Assembly (NCBI GenBank): GCA_907163375.1
Contig: CAJQUW010005739.1
Location: forward strand, 62,001-126,000
Reading direction: 5' to 3'
DNA length: 64,000 nt
DNA from: Prostheceraeus crozeri
Taxonomy: Eukaryota > Platyhelminthes > Polycladida > Euryleptidae
Part shown: positions 20,050 through 27,815 of the stretch, in pieces
Layout: the number at the start of each line of letters is the position of its first letter
Numbering within the stretch: the first letter of the stretch is position 1
Notes under the pieces: generated by a model
Told to the model about the DNA's origin: nothing
Database searches by the model: none
What the model saw: only the letters and a program-made list of their open reading frames with translations
Program-made: the position numbers and the translations under genes

Positions 20050-20937
20050 ATGATGTTACCAAATGTTGGTGGAGGTGCATATATCCCGAATAATCGTGAA
20101 TTAGAAATAGAGATAGAAAATTATATTATGAAAACTGGAGACGTTTTATCTGGTCCATTGCATCTTTCTATTCTTCCACAACAAAATACAGAGTTAACAA
20201 ATAAACAATATGTTGATACACAAATCAATGATTTAAAGGAAAAATATATAAACGATGTTTTGGTTCCACTGATGAATGAATTAAAGTTGCTAAAACTTAA
20301 TGACAAATCATTAAACGAAAAATTATTAAAACTTGATAAAAAGGATAGAGAGCTAGAAGCAGATATAGCAAAACTTTTTAAAAAGATTTCAGAACAATCA
20401 AAAATTTTAATATTACTTTCTATAAAGTTAAAATCTGCAGTCATTAAAAATAAACATCAGATAAAAATGTTAAAAGAACAATTAGAAGATGAAATAGAAA
20501 ATCTACCTGAAAGAATTAAAAAAAATTTAAAGCAGTTGCAAACTACATTCCAAAAAAGTGTTGATGAATTGAGTTCTAAAATTACTCAACAAATGAAAAA
20601 GATGAATAGAATAATAAATGAAGTAAACTCACTTAATCAAAAAGTTGATAAAATGAAAACTCTTAAAATCAATTTAGAAAATGAATTAAAGAAAAATTTA
20701 CAAGAAAACTCTAAAGAAAATAAAGAACAGTTAGATGCTGTTAAAAGACAATTAGATGTTCTTAAAATTAAGTTAAATGCTCTTAAAACGGCGTTGAAGA
20801 TTAATCAGCAGAAAATGCAAGTTAATAGAAGAGAAATTAAAGTACATCACACGCTGCTTGACGCAATAGATAAAGTGCAACAGTCAATTAATAAAGTTAT
20901 CTCGAAGTTGTTGTCCATTCACAAACGTAAATCTTAA
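20050..20937 (+). CDS. fibre-like coiled-coil protein
   Basis: 295 residues. After a short glycine-bearing head, residues about 28-58 read MKTGDVLSGPLHL, QQNTELTNKQYVD. This is the G-D-x-M/L-S/T-G-P-L ... L-x-N-K-x-Y-V-D motif that precedes the shaft in many phage tail fibres and some eukaryotic virus spikes. The remainder is an almost unbroken Leu/Lys/Glu coiled coil (about 60-290). A trimeric fibre or spike attached to the capsid is a reasonable inference, and its place between replication and capsid genes fits. I see no receptor-binding knob. A GC micro-hairpin follows the stop codon. Confidence 0.75.
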   Translation: MMLPNVGGGAYIPNNRELEIEIENYIMKTGDVLSGPLHLSILPQQNTELTNKQYVDTQINDLKEKYINDVLVPLMNELKLLKLNDKSLNEKLLKLDKKDRELEADIAKLFKKISEQSKILILLSIKLKSAVIKNKHQIKMLKEQLEDEIENLPERIKKNLKQLQTTFQKSVDELSSKITQQMKKMNRIINEVNSLNQKVDKMKTLKINLENELKKNLQENSKENKEQLDAVKRQLDVLKIKLNALKTALKINQQKMQVNRREIKVHHTLLDAIDKVQQSINKVISKLLSIHKRKS

Positions 20938-20939
20938 AC

Positions 20940-20952
20940 GGACCAAAGGTCC
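20940..20952 (+). terminator. GC micro-hairpin after the fibre-like gene
   Basis: GGACC-AAA-GGTCC starts 3 bases after the stop codon. Two further inverted repeats follow: GGAG-CGAAT-CTCC (20971-20983) and GGCT-TT-AGCC (20988-20997). Confidence 0.55.
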
Positions 20953-21041
20953 TCAGGTTACTAACCAATCGGAGCGAATCTCCTCGAGGCTTTAGCCGAT
21001 CGTAAATATTTTTTCCCAAAAGTCAAATTTAATCCTAAAAA

Positions 21042-21563
21042 ATGCCTATAATTTATAAACATAATCTTAAACATTTTGCTTCAAATCAAAGAATTGCTCA
21101 TGAACCACGTATGAATCCTGTTTATCATTATGATAATAGAGAAACAATCGGAACACAAAAGTTCCAAGGCACCGCAGGTGCCGTTCAAAAAGAAGGGGAT
21201 GGCATCTTTTCTGGTATTGGAAGTATCGTTAACGTGATAAAAAATAATAAAGATTTGATTACATCTGCCGCAAAAGGAGCAGCTGCTATAGGTAGTACAG
21301 CTAGTGCAATATCAAATGCTGTCAAGTCTCAAAACGAATTAAAACAACTAGAAGCTATTCGTAAACTTAGGAATGATTCTGAAGAACTAAAAAAATTAAA
21401 AAAACTTTCAGATGAAACAAAGAACAAAATTGCTAACATAGCTGTGGATGGTGATAGTAAACATAATGAAAAAACAATTGAAGAAATAAGAGGAAATGGC
21501 GTGAGTAGCAACCTTCGGTCTAACCAGCATAGCTGTAGCGGAGCTGGGCTAGCAAAATTCTAA
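21042..21563 (+). CDS. small Ala/Gly-rich virion-type protein, 173 aa
   Basis: The start is CCTAAAAAATG. The N-terminal 45 residues are polar with His and Tyr. A central segment, about residues 55-95 (GIFSGIGSIVNVIKNN then AAKGAAAIGSTASAISNAV), is small-residue-rich and amphipathic or hydrophobic, and a charged helical stretch follows. Adintoviruses and Polintons carry small proteins of this kind near the capsid gene, compared with adenovirus pVI and pX. It lies 93 bp upstream of the capsid gene. Two micro-hairpins are embedded in the coding sequence (21150-21182) and GC-rich codons mark the C-terminus. Function is inferred from position only. Confidence 0.7.
   Translation: MPIIYKHNLKHFASNQRIAHEPRMNPVYHYDNRETIGTQKFQGTAGAVQKEGDGIFSGIGSIVNVIKNNKDLITSAAKGAAAIGSTASAISNAVKSQNELKQLEAIRKLRNDSEELKKLKKLSDETKNKIANIAVDGDSKHNEKTIEEIRGNGVSSNLRSNQHSCSGAGLAKF
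21150..21182 (+). repeat. two micro-hairpins inside the 173-aa gene
   Basis: GGAAC-ACAAAA-GTTCC (21150-21165) and GGCACC-GCA-GGTGCC (21168-21182) lie next to each other and in frame, coding for a short linker ahead of the hydrophobic segment. Confidence 0.8.
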
Positions 21564-21656
21564 AATTATATTTTAGTAAAATTTTTTAGTAATTTTTTTA
21601 GTAAAATTTTTTTCTGTCTGTGAGAAAAACAAAAAGTCAAATTATTTTTTATAAAA

Positions 21657-22991
21657 ATGTCTTCGCTTATCGAAAATAAATTTAGATTAGACGATCCTCC
21701 GTTCGTCAGTTATAATCAAAAAAAGAATGACTATATAAGAATTGCTATGAATCCCGGATCTTCCAGTAGAGTAAATACTGGAGGAGATTTAATCTTTGAA
21801 GTTGATAATCAGCAGAGTTATTTATATTTACCTGATTCATTTTTACACTGTGAATATTCTTTATATAGTGATGCTAATTTTACAACACCATTACCTGATA
21901 CCGATAATATTGCACTAGAGAATAATTTCTTTCCAAGATTATTTACACAAATGCGTTTAGATGTTGCAACTCAAAATATAGAAACAATAAGTGATTCTCC
22001 AGGTGTAATTGATACAATGCTTAGATTTGTAACAATTGGTGAAAATAATAAAAATTATGAAATCGAAGGTTGGTTTCCTGATACTAATGATGGTATAATT
22101 GTTGATGATTTAACTCACGCTGGAACAGATGCAGCAGGAATTGCGAAAGATGTAGAAAATATTGCAAAACATTTAAATAAAACAAATAATGAAGCATATA
22201 AAGAAAGACGTGAATTTAACAAGAAAAGTAAACAGACAGTTAATTGGTCATTGTCTCCATTATTCGGATATTTAGATTATGATAAAATATCATATCAATT
22301 AAAATTTAAATTAATAATTCATCGTACAGCAAATAATGAATTAATCTTTTTTGGTAAGACTGGGAAAAAAGCATATTTAAAAATTGATAGACTTGAATGG
22401 TGGATTAAGCATATTACTCCTAGTTTAGAGGTTGAAACAGCTATTGCAAAAAGATTAAATACTAACAAACCAATTCCAGTAAATTTTCTAAAGCGTACTG
22501 CTAGTTCAGTAACTTTTTCCGAACAAAGATTTAACTGGCATTTTACTAGAACTGCGAATACTCCAAGATATTTATTACTAACATTTCAAAGAAATAATTC
22601 TCCAAGTTTTGATAAGAACAATAATATTTTTCATATTAATACAATTCGAAGTTTACAAGTTTCATTAAATCAAACTCGATATCCAATTGATCCATTAAGA
22701 TTCGATGATACCAATAATCAATTTATGGAAGGATATGATTCTTATAGAAATCTTTGTACAGAATTTGGAGTTGAACCACAATTAACTCCTGGAGATTGGA
22801 GACATTTATATCCAAATTTCTGCTTCGATTTAAGTGCACAATCTGAAGATATTATTAAAAATGGTTGTGATGTTACAATTAATATTGAAAAGAAAGATTC
22901 CACAACTTCATTGATGGCTTATGGTTTATTGCTAGAAGATGTAAAATATTCTATTGAAATTCTTAATGGGAAGATGACTAGAATAGGCTAA
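21657..22991 (+). CDS. major capsid protein, double jelly roll
   Basis: 444 residues, typical for Polinton/adintovirus hexon-type proteins. Recognisable stretches are DLIFEVDNQQSYLYLPDSFLHCEY near residue 40, NNFFPRLFTQMRLDV near 85, MLRFVTIGENN near 120, WWIKHITPSLEVE near 248, and RYLLLTFQ near 300. The family fold is two eight-stranded jelly rolls per chain that trimerise into pseudo-hexagonal capsomers. Start context TTATAAAAATG. The gene lies between two small alanine-rich proteins, as in related elements. An inverted repeat (GGCT-AA-AGCC) overlaps the stop codon. Confidence 0.93.
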   Translation: MSSLIENKFRLDDPPFVSYNQKKNDYIRIAMNPGSSSRVNTGGDLIFEVDNQQSYLYLPDSFLHCEYSLYSDANFTTPLPDTDNIALENNFFPRLFTQMRLDVATQNIETISDSPGVIDTMLRFVTIGENNKNYEIEGWFPDTNDGIIVDDLTHAGTDAAGIAKDVENIAKHLNKTNNEAYKERREFNKKSKQTVNWSLSPLFGYLDYDKISYQLKFKLIIHRTANNELIFFGKTGKKAYLKIDRLEWWIKHITPSLEVETAIAKRLNTNKPIPVNFLKRTASSVTFSEQRFNWHFTRTANTPRYLLLTFQRNNSPSFDKNNNIFHINTIRSLQVSLNQTRYPIDPLRFDDTNNQFMEGYDSYRNLCTEFGVEPQLTPGDWRHLYPNFCFDLSAQSEDIIKNGCDVTINIEKKDSTTSLMAYGLLLEDVKYSIEILNGKMTRIG

Positions 22992-23185
22992 AGCCCAAGA
23001 ATTCTTCGTTTAATTAATTAAAATTTTTTCATAACTAGAATAGATTAAAAATTCTTAACTTAAAATTTTTCATAACTAGAATAGATTAAAATTTTTTGGT
23101 AACTTAAAATTTTTTAGTAACTTGAAATTTTTTCATAACTAGAATAGATTTAAATTTTTGATAACTTAAAATTTTTTTATTAAAA
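22992..23185. repeat. AT-rich repeats upstream of the pX-like gene
   Basis: Copies of CATAACTAGAATAGATT and TAACTTAAAATTTTTT alternate through the spacer between the capsid gene and the next start. Probably promoter-associated; no coding potential. Confidence 0.75.
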
Positions 23186-23671
23186 ATGTCGCAAGCGAAA
23201 AGTAATATTAATAATAAAACTGTTGAATTAAAATTACGTAATATTGTTGACAAAAATACCCCTAAAACTATTACGATTAACAAAAAAAAGTATTACATAA
23301 GTAAACCAATGATAGAGAATATTCAATTACAAGAAGAAAAGAATGGTGGAATTCTCCCATTAATTCCACTAATAATAGGAGGCATAGCAGCTGCAGGAAG
23401 TGTTGCAGGCGGGACAGCTGGTATTGTCCAAGCAGTAAATAAAAATAAATCAGAGAAGGCAGCATTAGAAGAACAAAAACGTCATAATAGGGAGTTAGAG
23501 AAAGTTGCTAGGGGAGAAGGAATAGTAGATAATTTTATCAGTAAATTAAAATTAGTTGATGAAGGAAAACGAGTTCTTAAAAATATTCTCCACAATGTTG
23601 ATGATTTAATTGAAATTAAAGAAACTAAAGATGGTTCTGGAATATATCTAAGTCCTAGTATGATAAGGTAA
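23186..23671 (+). CDS. pX-like hydrophobic virion protein, 161 aa
   Basis: The start is TATTAAAAATG. Residues about 53-83 (NGGILPLIPLIIGGIAAAGSVAGG) form a Gly/Ala/Ile-rich hydrophobic segment preceded by a short basic N-terminal half. This layout is seen in adenovirus pX-like core proteins and in membrane-active virion proteins of adintoviruses and Polintons. The rest is a charged helical tail. It follows the capsid gene directly. A membrane-penetration or core role is inference. The stop codon is followed by the best micro-hairpin of the element. Confidence 0.75.
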   Translation: MSQAKSNINNKTVELKLRNIVDKNTPKTITINKKKYYISKPMIENIQLQEEKNGGILPLIPLIIGGIAAAGSVAGGTAGIVQAVNKNKSEKAALEEQKRHNRELEKVARGEGIVDNFISKLKLVDEGKRVLKNILHNVDDLIEIKETKDGSGIYLSPSMIR

Positions 23672-23678
23672 TAACCTC

Positions 23679-23693
23679 AGAACCTTTGGTTCT
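23679..23693 (+). terminator. GC micro-hairpin after the pX-like gene
   Basis: AGAACC-TTT-GGTTCT, a perfect 6-bp stem with a 3-nt loop, starts 7 bases after the stop codon and 50 bases before the next start. Confidence 0.55.
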
Positions 23694-23742
23694 TTTCGGT
23701 AAAACTTTTATTTTATCTTTTAAAAGTTTTTTATCTTTAAAA

Positions 23743-25086
23743 ATGGATTCCGCAAATTCCACAAATTCAGAAAATTTAATTAAATTAAAAATTGCTAATT
23801 TAGATTTATTAAATTATCTATTAAACAAAAATAAAAACTCAAACTGTCAGCATATTGGAGGTGACAAGAACAAAGTTCCACACCACTTCGGTGGTGATAT
23901 ACAAAAAACATTAGAAAACTTTCCTGGATTTATTTGGAGTAAATATTCGAAAGAAAAACATCTTCCTGGTCATTCATATACTGGGCCAGGAACTCGATTA
24001 GATATAAGACTAGATGAGAATAATAATCCGAAACCAGGTGAAGAACCAATAAATAGAGTAGATGCCGCCGCTTACAGGCATGATTTAGCTTATCGAAATC
24101 ATGATCTAAGTTCTCGACATGCAGCTGATAAGAAGATGATTCAAGAATTAGATAGTATTCAAAATCCTACATTTAGAGAAAAAATTGAAAGAATGTTTGT
24201 TAAGAAAGCTTTACAAGCTAAAATATTATTCGGTCAGGGTATTGATCCGTCAGCAAATGAAACGACAGCTAAGCTGTCTGAGAGCAACGCTCGAACCTAC
24301 GCGTCTGAAATTCATAAAGAATACAGAAGGCCTAAATATTTATTAAAAGTAAAAGTATTTAATAAAGATGATATTTGGAGTGCTGATCTTATTCATATGC
24401 CGAATGAAAGGGACTACAAATACGCATTGACCGTTATAGATTTATATACACGATACGCTTGGGTAAAGCCTTTAAAAAATAAAAGTGGTCTATCAGTTAA
24501 ATATGCGTTTGAAGAAATCTTTAAAGAAAGTAAGAGAAAGCCAAAAAAATTGTTTGTTGATAAAGGGTCGGAATTTTATAACAGAAACGTTCAGCCACTA
24601 TTTGAAATTGTTTATTCAACTGAAAACGCTGGGAAGGCCGTAGTGATAGAAAGATTCAATCGGACGTTAAAAAATAAATTATTCAAGAAATTTACTGAGC
24701 AAAGAAATCAGAAATGGTTAAAAATATTACCAGGAATTGTAGATGAGTACAATAATAAAGTTCATTCTGGTATTGAAGAAACTCCAAAGAATGCTTCTGA
24801 CGACCCTGATCTAGTACGAAAGAAAATATTCGAGAATAATAATTTGAATGAGAGTAATCCGAATTTGCAGAAACTTAAGCCGAAATTTAAAATTGGAGAT
24901 AGAGTTAGAATATTTAAATATAAGAATAAATTTGAAAAAGGCTTTGTTGGTTATTGGACTAAAGAAATATTTGAAGTTTGCAAAATAAATAAAACTTATC
25001 CGATTACTTATGAAATTAAAGATTTAGATAATGAGGATATCAGAGGTCGTTTTTATCAAAATGAATTACAGAAAACAGAGCTTTAA
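23743..25086 (+). CDS. phospholipase A2-like domain fused to rve integrase
   Basis: 447 residues from the ATG at 23743 (TCTTTAAAAATGG); an ATG at 23686 is in frame but lies on the preceding hairpin. Residues about 78-135 are a parvovirus-type phospholipase A2-like domain: YTGPGTRLD (calcium loop), then VDAAAYRHDLAY with His113-Asp114, then SSRHAADKKM. From about residue 190 a retrovirus-like integrase follows: SEIHKEYRRP, WSADL (Asp215), FVDKGSEFYN (Asp273), VIERFNRTLK (Glu303), and a C-terminal KIGDRVRIFKYKNKFEKG SH3-like segment. Known roles are endosomal membrane breach for the first and strand transfer for the second. The pair in one frame is unusual. The linker holds two micro-hairpins. 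Confidence 0.9.
   Translation: MDSANSTNSENLIKLKIANLDLLNYLLNKNKNSNCQHIGGDKNKVPHHFGGDIQKTLENFPGFIWSKYSKEKHLPGHSYTGPGTRLDIRLDENNNPKPGEEPINRVDAAAYRHDLAYRNHDLSSRHAADKKMIQELDSIQNPTFREKIERMFVKKALQAKILFGQGIDPSANETTAKLSESNARTYASEIHKEYRRPKYLLKVKVFNKDDIWSADLIHMPNERDYKYALTVIDLYTRYAWVKPLKNKSGLSVKYAFEEIFKESKRKPKKLFVDKGSEFYNRNVQPLFEIVYSTENAGKAVVIERFNRTLKNKLFKKFTEQRNQKWLKILPGIVDEYNNKVHSGIEETPKNASDDPDLVRKKIFENNNLNESNPNLQKLKPKFKIGDRVRIFKYKNKFEKGFVGYWTKEIFEVCKINKTYPITYEIKDLDNEDIRGRFYQNELQKTEL
24264..24292 (+). repeat. two micro-hairpins at the phospholipase-integrase joint
   Basis: GACAGC-TAA-GCTGTC (24264-24278) and GAGC-AAC-GCTC (24282-24292) lie in frame in the linker between the two domains (residues about 174-184), just before the conserved start of the integrase. 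Confidence 0.88.
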
Positions 25087-25120
25087 CCTTTAGGTGGCGC
25101 TTTAGCTAGCTTCGCTTGAG
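25087..25120. terminator. GC-rich spacer between convergent integrase and protease genes
   Basis: Only 34 bases separate the two stop codons. They hold ACCT-TT-AGGT-type and GCTAGC/AGCGAAGC-type inverted sequence in an otherwise AT-rich region, so one element may end both transcripts. Confidence 0.4.
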
Positions 25121-25582
25121 TTATAGATTGTTTAACTCTAACATAATATCTAGAAATGGTACTCCTTTTTGTAATTTGTACAAAACGTATAAACATAATT
25201 GACCACAATAGGTAGTGCCTGGTGTTTGAATTTGAAACGTATTGTATGTTCCCGTTCCAAATAATTCTTTTACTTCATTTGTAGGTTGAAGCCCGTATGA
25301 GTCAAAATAATAATTATCTCCGTTTTTACTAAAGATACCTGCTGACCAATGTACGCCGTTTTGGTCTGAAGTGTGAAGATTCGTTATGAAATTTACAGTT
25401 ATTGATGGAACTTTGTTCCGGGAACTGAAGGTTCCTGTTGGCCTATTTTTTAGGAATTGTAATTCATCCCTCATCAATATGTGAAAATTCTTTATTCCTA
25501 ATTCATTTGCGATTTTCTTTAGGTCGAAATTCGTTGTTGTCTGTGTTCCATATAATTTCAAAAACTCATTTATGTTGCTCAT
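25121..25582 (-). CDS. adenain-like cysteine protease
   Basis: 153 residues. The catalytic set of the adenovirus protease family is visible: His78 in NGVHWSAG, Asp94 in YYFDSYG, Gln119 in QIQTPGT and Cys126 in TYCGQLCLYVL. The spacing fits Polinton PRO proteins. In the family it processes capsid precursors during maturation. It is on the minus strand, converging on the integrase with 34 bp between stops. The start context on its own strand is TTATAAAATG. Two micro-hairpins are in the coding sequence at about residues 49-59. Confidence 0.93.
   Translation of the reverse strand: MSNINEFLKLYGTQTTTNFDLKKIANELGIKNFHILMRDELQFLKNRPTGTFSSRNKVPSITVNFITNLHTSDQNGVHWSAGIFSKNGDNYYFDSYGLQPTNEVKELFGTGTYNTFQIQTPGTTYCGQLCLYVLYKLQKGVPFLDIMLELNNL
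25407..25435. repeat. two micro-hairpins inside the protease gene
   Basis: GGAAC-TTT-GTTCC (25407-25419) and GGAAC-TGAAG-GTTCC (25421-25435), adjacent and in frame, in a surface-loop-like segment before the catalytic histidine. Confidence 0.8.
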
Positions 25583-25612
25583 TTTATAATAAAAAAATTT
25601 CTTAAGGGACCC

Positions 25613-25915
25613 CTAGAAGTCAGAAGGAGGGGGGGTATTGATTTAAAACTGTTCTCTAATGATGTCTTTCCTTACTACTTAGTCAGAAGGGGGTATTGAT
25701 TTAAAACATTTTTATAATGATGACTTTCCTTACTACTTGGGGGGGGGTATTGATTTAAAACTGGTCTCTAATGATGTCTTTCCTTACTACTTAGTCAGAA
25801 GGGAGGGGGTATTGATTTAAAACTGTTCCACAATGATGACTTTCCTTGCTACTTAGTCAGAAGGGAGGGGGTATTGATTTAAAACTGGTCTCTAATGATG
25901 TCTTTCCTTACTACT
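25613..25915. repeat. five tandem repeats of about 60 bp
   Basis: Units start near 25637, 25695, 25749, 25811 and 25873 (position of ATTGATTTAAAAC), spaced 54-62 bp. Each has a G-run (GGGAGGGGGTATTG) and TGATGTCTTTCCTTACTACTT or close to it. They lie upstream of the minus-strand protease gene and begin the more GC-mixed part of the element. Confidence 0.9.
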
Positions 25916-26309
25916 TATTCGATTTTGAAATTATTTAATTTAATCTAAATTTAAACGTTACATTGTTGCATTTTATTCTTATGAACTCTTGTTAAGAGAA
26001 TATTGATTGTTTTATCTGTATTAAGACATTAGCAACATCTGTTACCAAATTTCTCAACATGAACAGCTGCTAGCAGTTTAAGCTATTCAGTATGAGAGAA
26101 TTCTTTGTGACCCGCATAACTCAACTTTTCACTTGAACAGCTGCTGCCATTATTCCACGTATTACTGCGTGCATTCATGCTGCGAGCGTTCTACGAGACT
26201 GTGACTGCTTACGAATCATCTGTGACCTTTATCTATTTTGGTCAATTTCATCAGCGACTTTCAACAATTTTATTTTTTATCATAATTAATTCACTACGTT
26301 TTAACGAAA
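25916..26309. other. spacer before the possible cargo gene
   Basis: No gene seen. GAACAGCTGCT occurs twice (26061 and 26135), and composition is less AT-extreme than in the core genes. Promoter elements of the next gene may be here, but I see no clear TATA box. Confidence 0.4.
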
Positions 26310-26900
26310 ATGGCACGTTCAAGCATCGCCTTTGCCGATTTGAAAAGAAAAATTTCAGACACTATTGTGAACGAAGATCAACGGAAGAAGTGTATTGAGA
26401 TGCTAACAGAATTTCAGGAGAAATATCTTAAACCAAGGGAAGAAGAAGACATCCACGCATCAAAAACATTCAGAGAATTTTTAGTGATAAATCGATTTGA
26501 AGACACATTGCAAGATAACGCCATCAATATCAGTTCAAACGATAATTTTGAAGAAGAAATTCAAAGAGACATCTTGGCATCAGAGCTAACTAATTATTTA
26601 GCACATTTAAGAAGAGAAGAAGACATTTCGGTGAACAATACTGTGAAGTTATCGTTGTTAAAAGGAAGAGCTTTGACTGCAATCCGGGGAAGTGGCCATG
26701 TTTGTAAACAATTAGGTTATTCGAGAGGCTATAGCATCTTTTTAAGAAAATTTTATAAACTATATTTACGATTTCCGTTTATTAAGAACTCGACGGAATC
26801 TATATCATTTTTCAAAAGGAACTTCGCTATTATTGACTCGTATCTTCGCCATGGGAGACACCGCCCAACCCTTGATCAAATTTTAAACTCAATCAATTGA
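26310..26900 (+). CDS. unknown 196-aa protein, possible cargo gene
   Basis: A clean frame with start AACGAAAATGG. It differs in style from the core genes: higher GC, more mixed codon use, no T-run/A-run leader, no GC micro-hairpin after the stop. The N-terminal half is charged and helical (RKKCIEMLTEFQEKY, LKPREEEDI). The C-terminal half is basic and aromatic (YSRGYSIFLRKFYKLYLRFPF, FFKRNFAIIDSYLR). No signal peptide or membrane helix. I do not recognise the family. Lying between the protease gene and the right terminus, where Polintons often carry lineage-specific genes, it may have been picked up from a host or another virus. Confidence 0.65.
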   Translation: MARSSIAFADLKRKISDTIVNEDQRKKCIEMLTEFQEKYLKPREEEDIHASKTFREFLVINRFEDTLQDNAINISSNDNFEEEIQRDILASELTNYLAHLRREEDISVNNTVKLSLLKGRALTAIRGSGHVCKQLGYSRGYSIFLRKFYKLYLRFPFIKNSTESISFFKRNFAIIDSYLRHGRHRPTLDQILNSIN

Positions 26901-26959
26901 AACGGTAAGCTACTCCCAATAGATAATAGTACTATGACCCTTCCCTTATTTCAATTTAC

Positions 26960-27395
26960 GAGAAACAATTGTATCATGTCATAACACATTTTCTAGTCAA
27001 CATATTTTATTCGTTGTAAACGATGCTACTTGTCCTCATTGGTTTTATAGTTCTATGAGCCTTACTTTATTTTACTCATACAGAAACAATTGTATCATGT
27101 CATAACACATTTTCTAGTCAACATATTTTATTCGTTGTAAACGATGCTACTTGTCCTCATTGGTTTTATAGTTCTATGAGCCTTACTTTATTTTACTCAT
27201 ACAGAAACAATTGTATCATGTCATAACACATTTTCTAGTCAACATATTTTATTCGTTGTAAACGATGCTACTTGTCCTCATTGGTTTTATAGTTCTATGA
27301 GCCTTACTTTATTTTACTCATACAGAAACAATTGTATCATGTCATAACACATTTTCTAGTCAACATATTTTATTCGTTGTAAACGATGCTACTTG
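26960..27395 (+). repeat. 121-bp tandem repeats, about 3.6 copies
   Basis: GAAACAATTGTATCATG recurs at 26962, 27083, 27204 and 27325, an exact 121-bp period. The copies are nearly identical, so the expansion is recent. They follow the 196-aa gene by about 60 bp. No coding potential recognised. Confidence 0.95.
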
Positions 27396-27430
27396 TACAT
27401 AGTACTTGTCTGTGATGTGAATAAAATATT

Positions 27431-27815
27431 TCAAAGATGGAAATGTGTTTTCATTTTGTATCGAGTTAAAGCAGTAGCAACTACTGGAATTGTAAGAACG
27501 CCAGATGAAATGACAATTGTTAAAGCATTAGACCATCTCTTTCTTAACTTTTTATAATGCTCTAATCTTAATAATAATTGAGATTCCTTATCTTTCATAT
27601 ACCTAACTCTATCTTTGTGTTTTTCTTTATTCATTTTTTCAATGTTAATCTTTTCAATGTCCATTTTTTCAATGTCCATTAAAGTAGAACTACGTTCATA
27701 TGATAACGAAGGATATATTCTTGAGGTTCCTTCCACTTTTGTTTCATCCACTTTTGTTTCTTTTACTTTCAGCTTCTTAGCTCTTTCTATACTCCTCCAT
27801 TCTTTGTCCTCGTAA
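27431..27815 (-). repeat. partial inverted copy of the element's first gene
   Basis: On the minus strand this repeats the beginning of the gene at 10809, starting in the same ETKVDETKVEG region and running into the hydrophobic segment, with high identity. Together with the terminus it shows that the true inverted repeat once reached about 0.6 kb into the element. On this side a pyrimidine tract separates the two halves. It is part of the repeat structure, not a separate gene. Confidence 0.9.
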
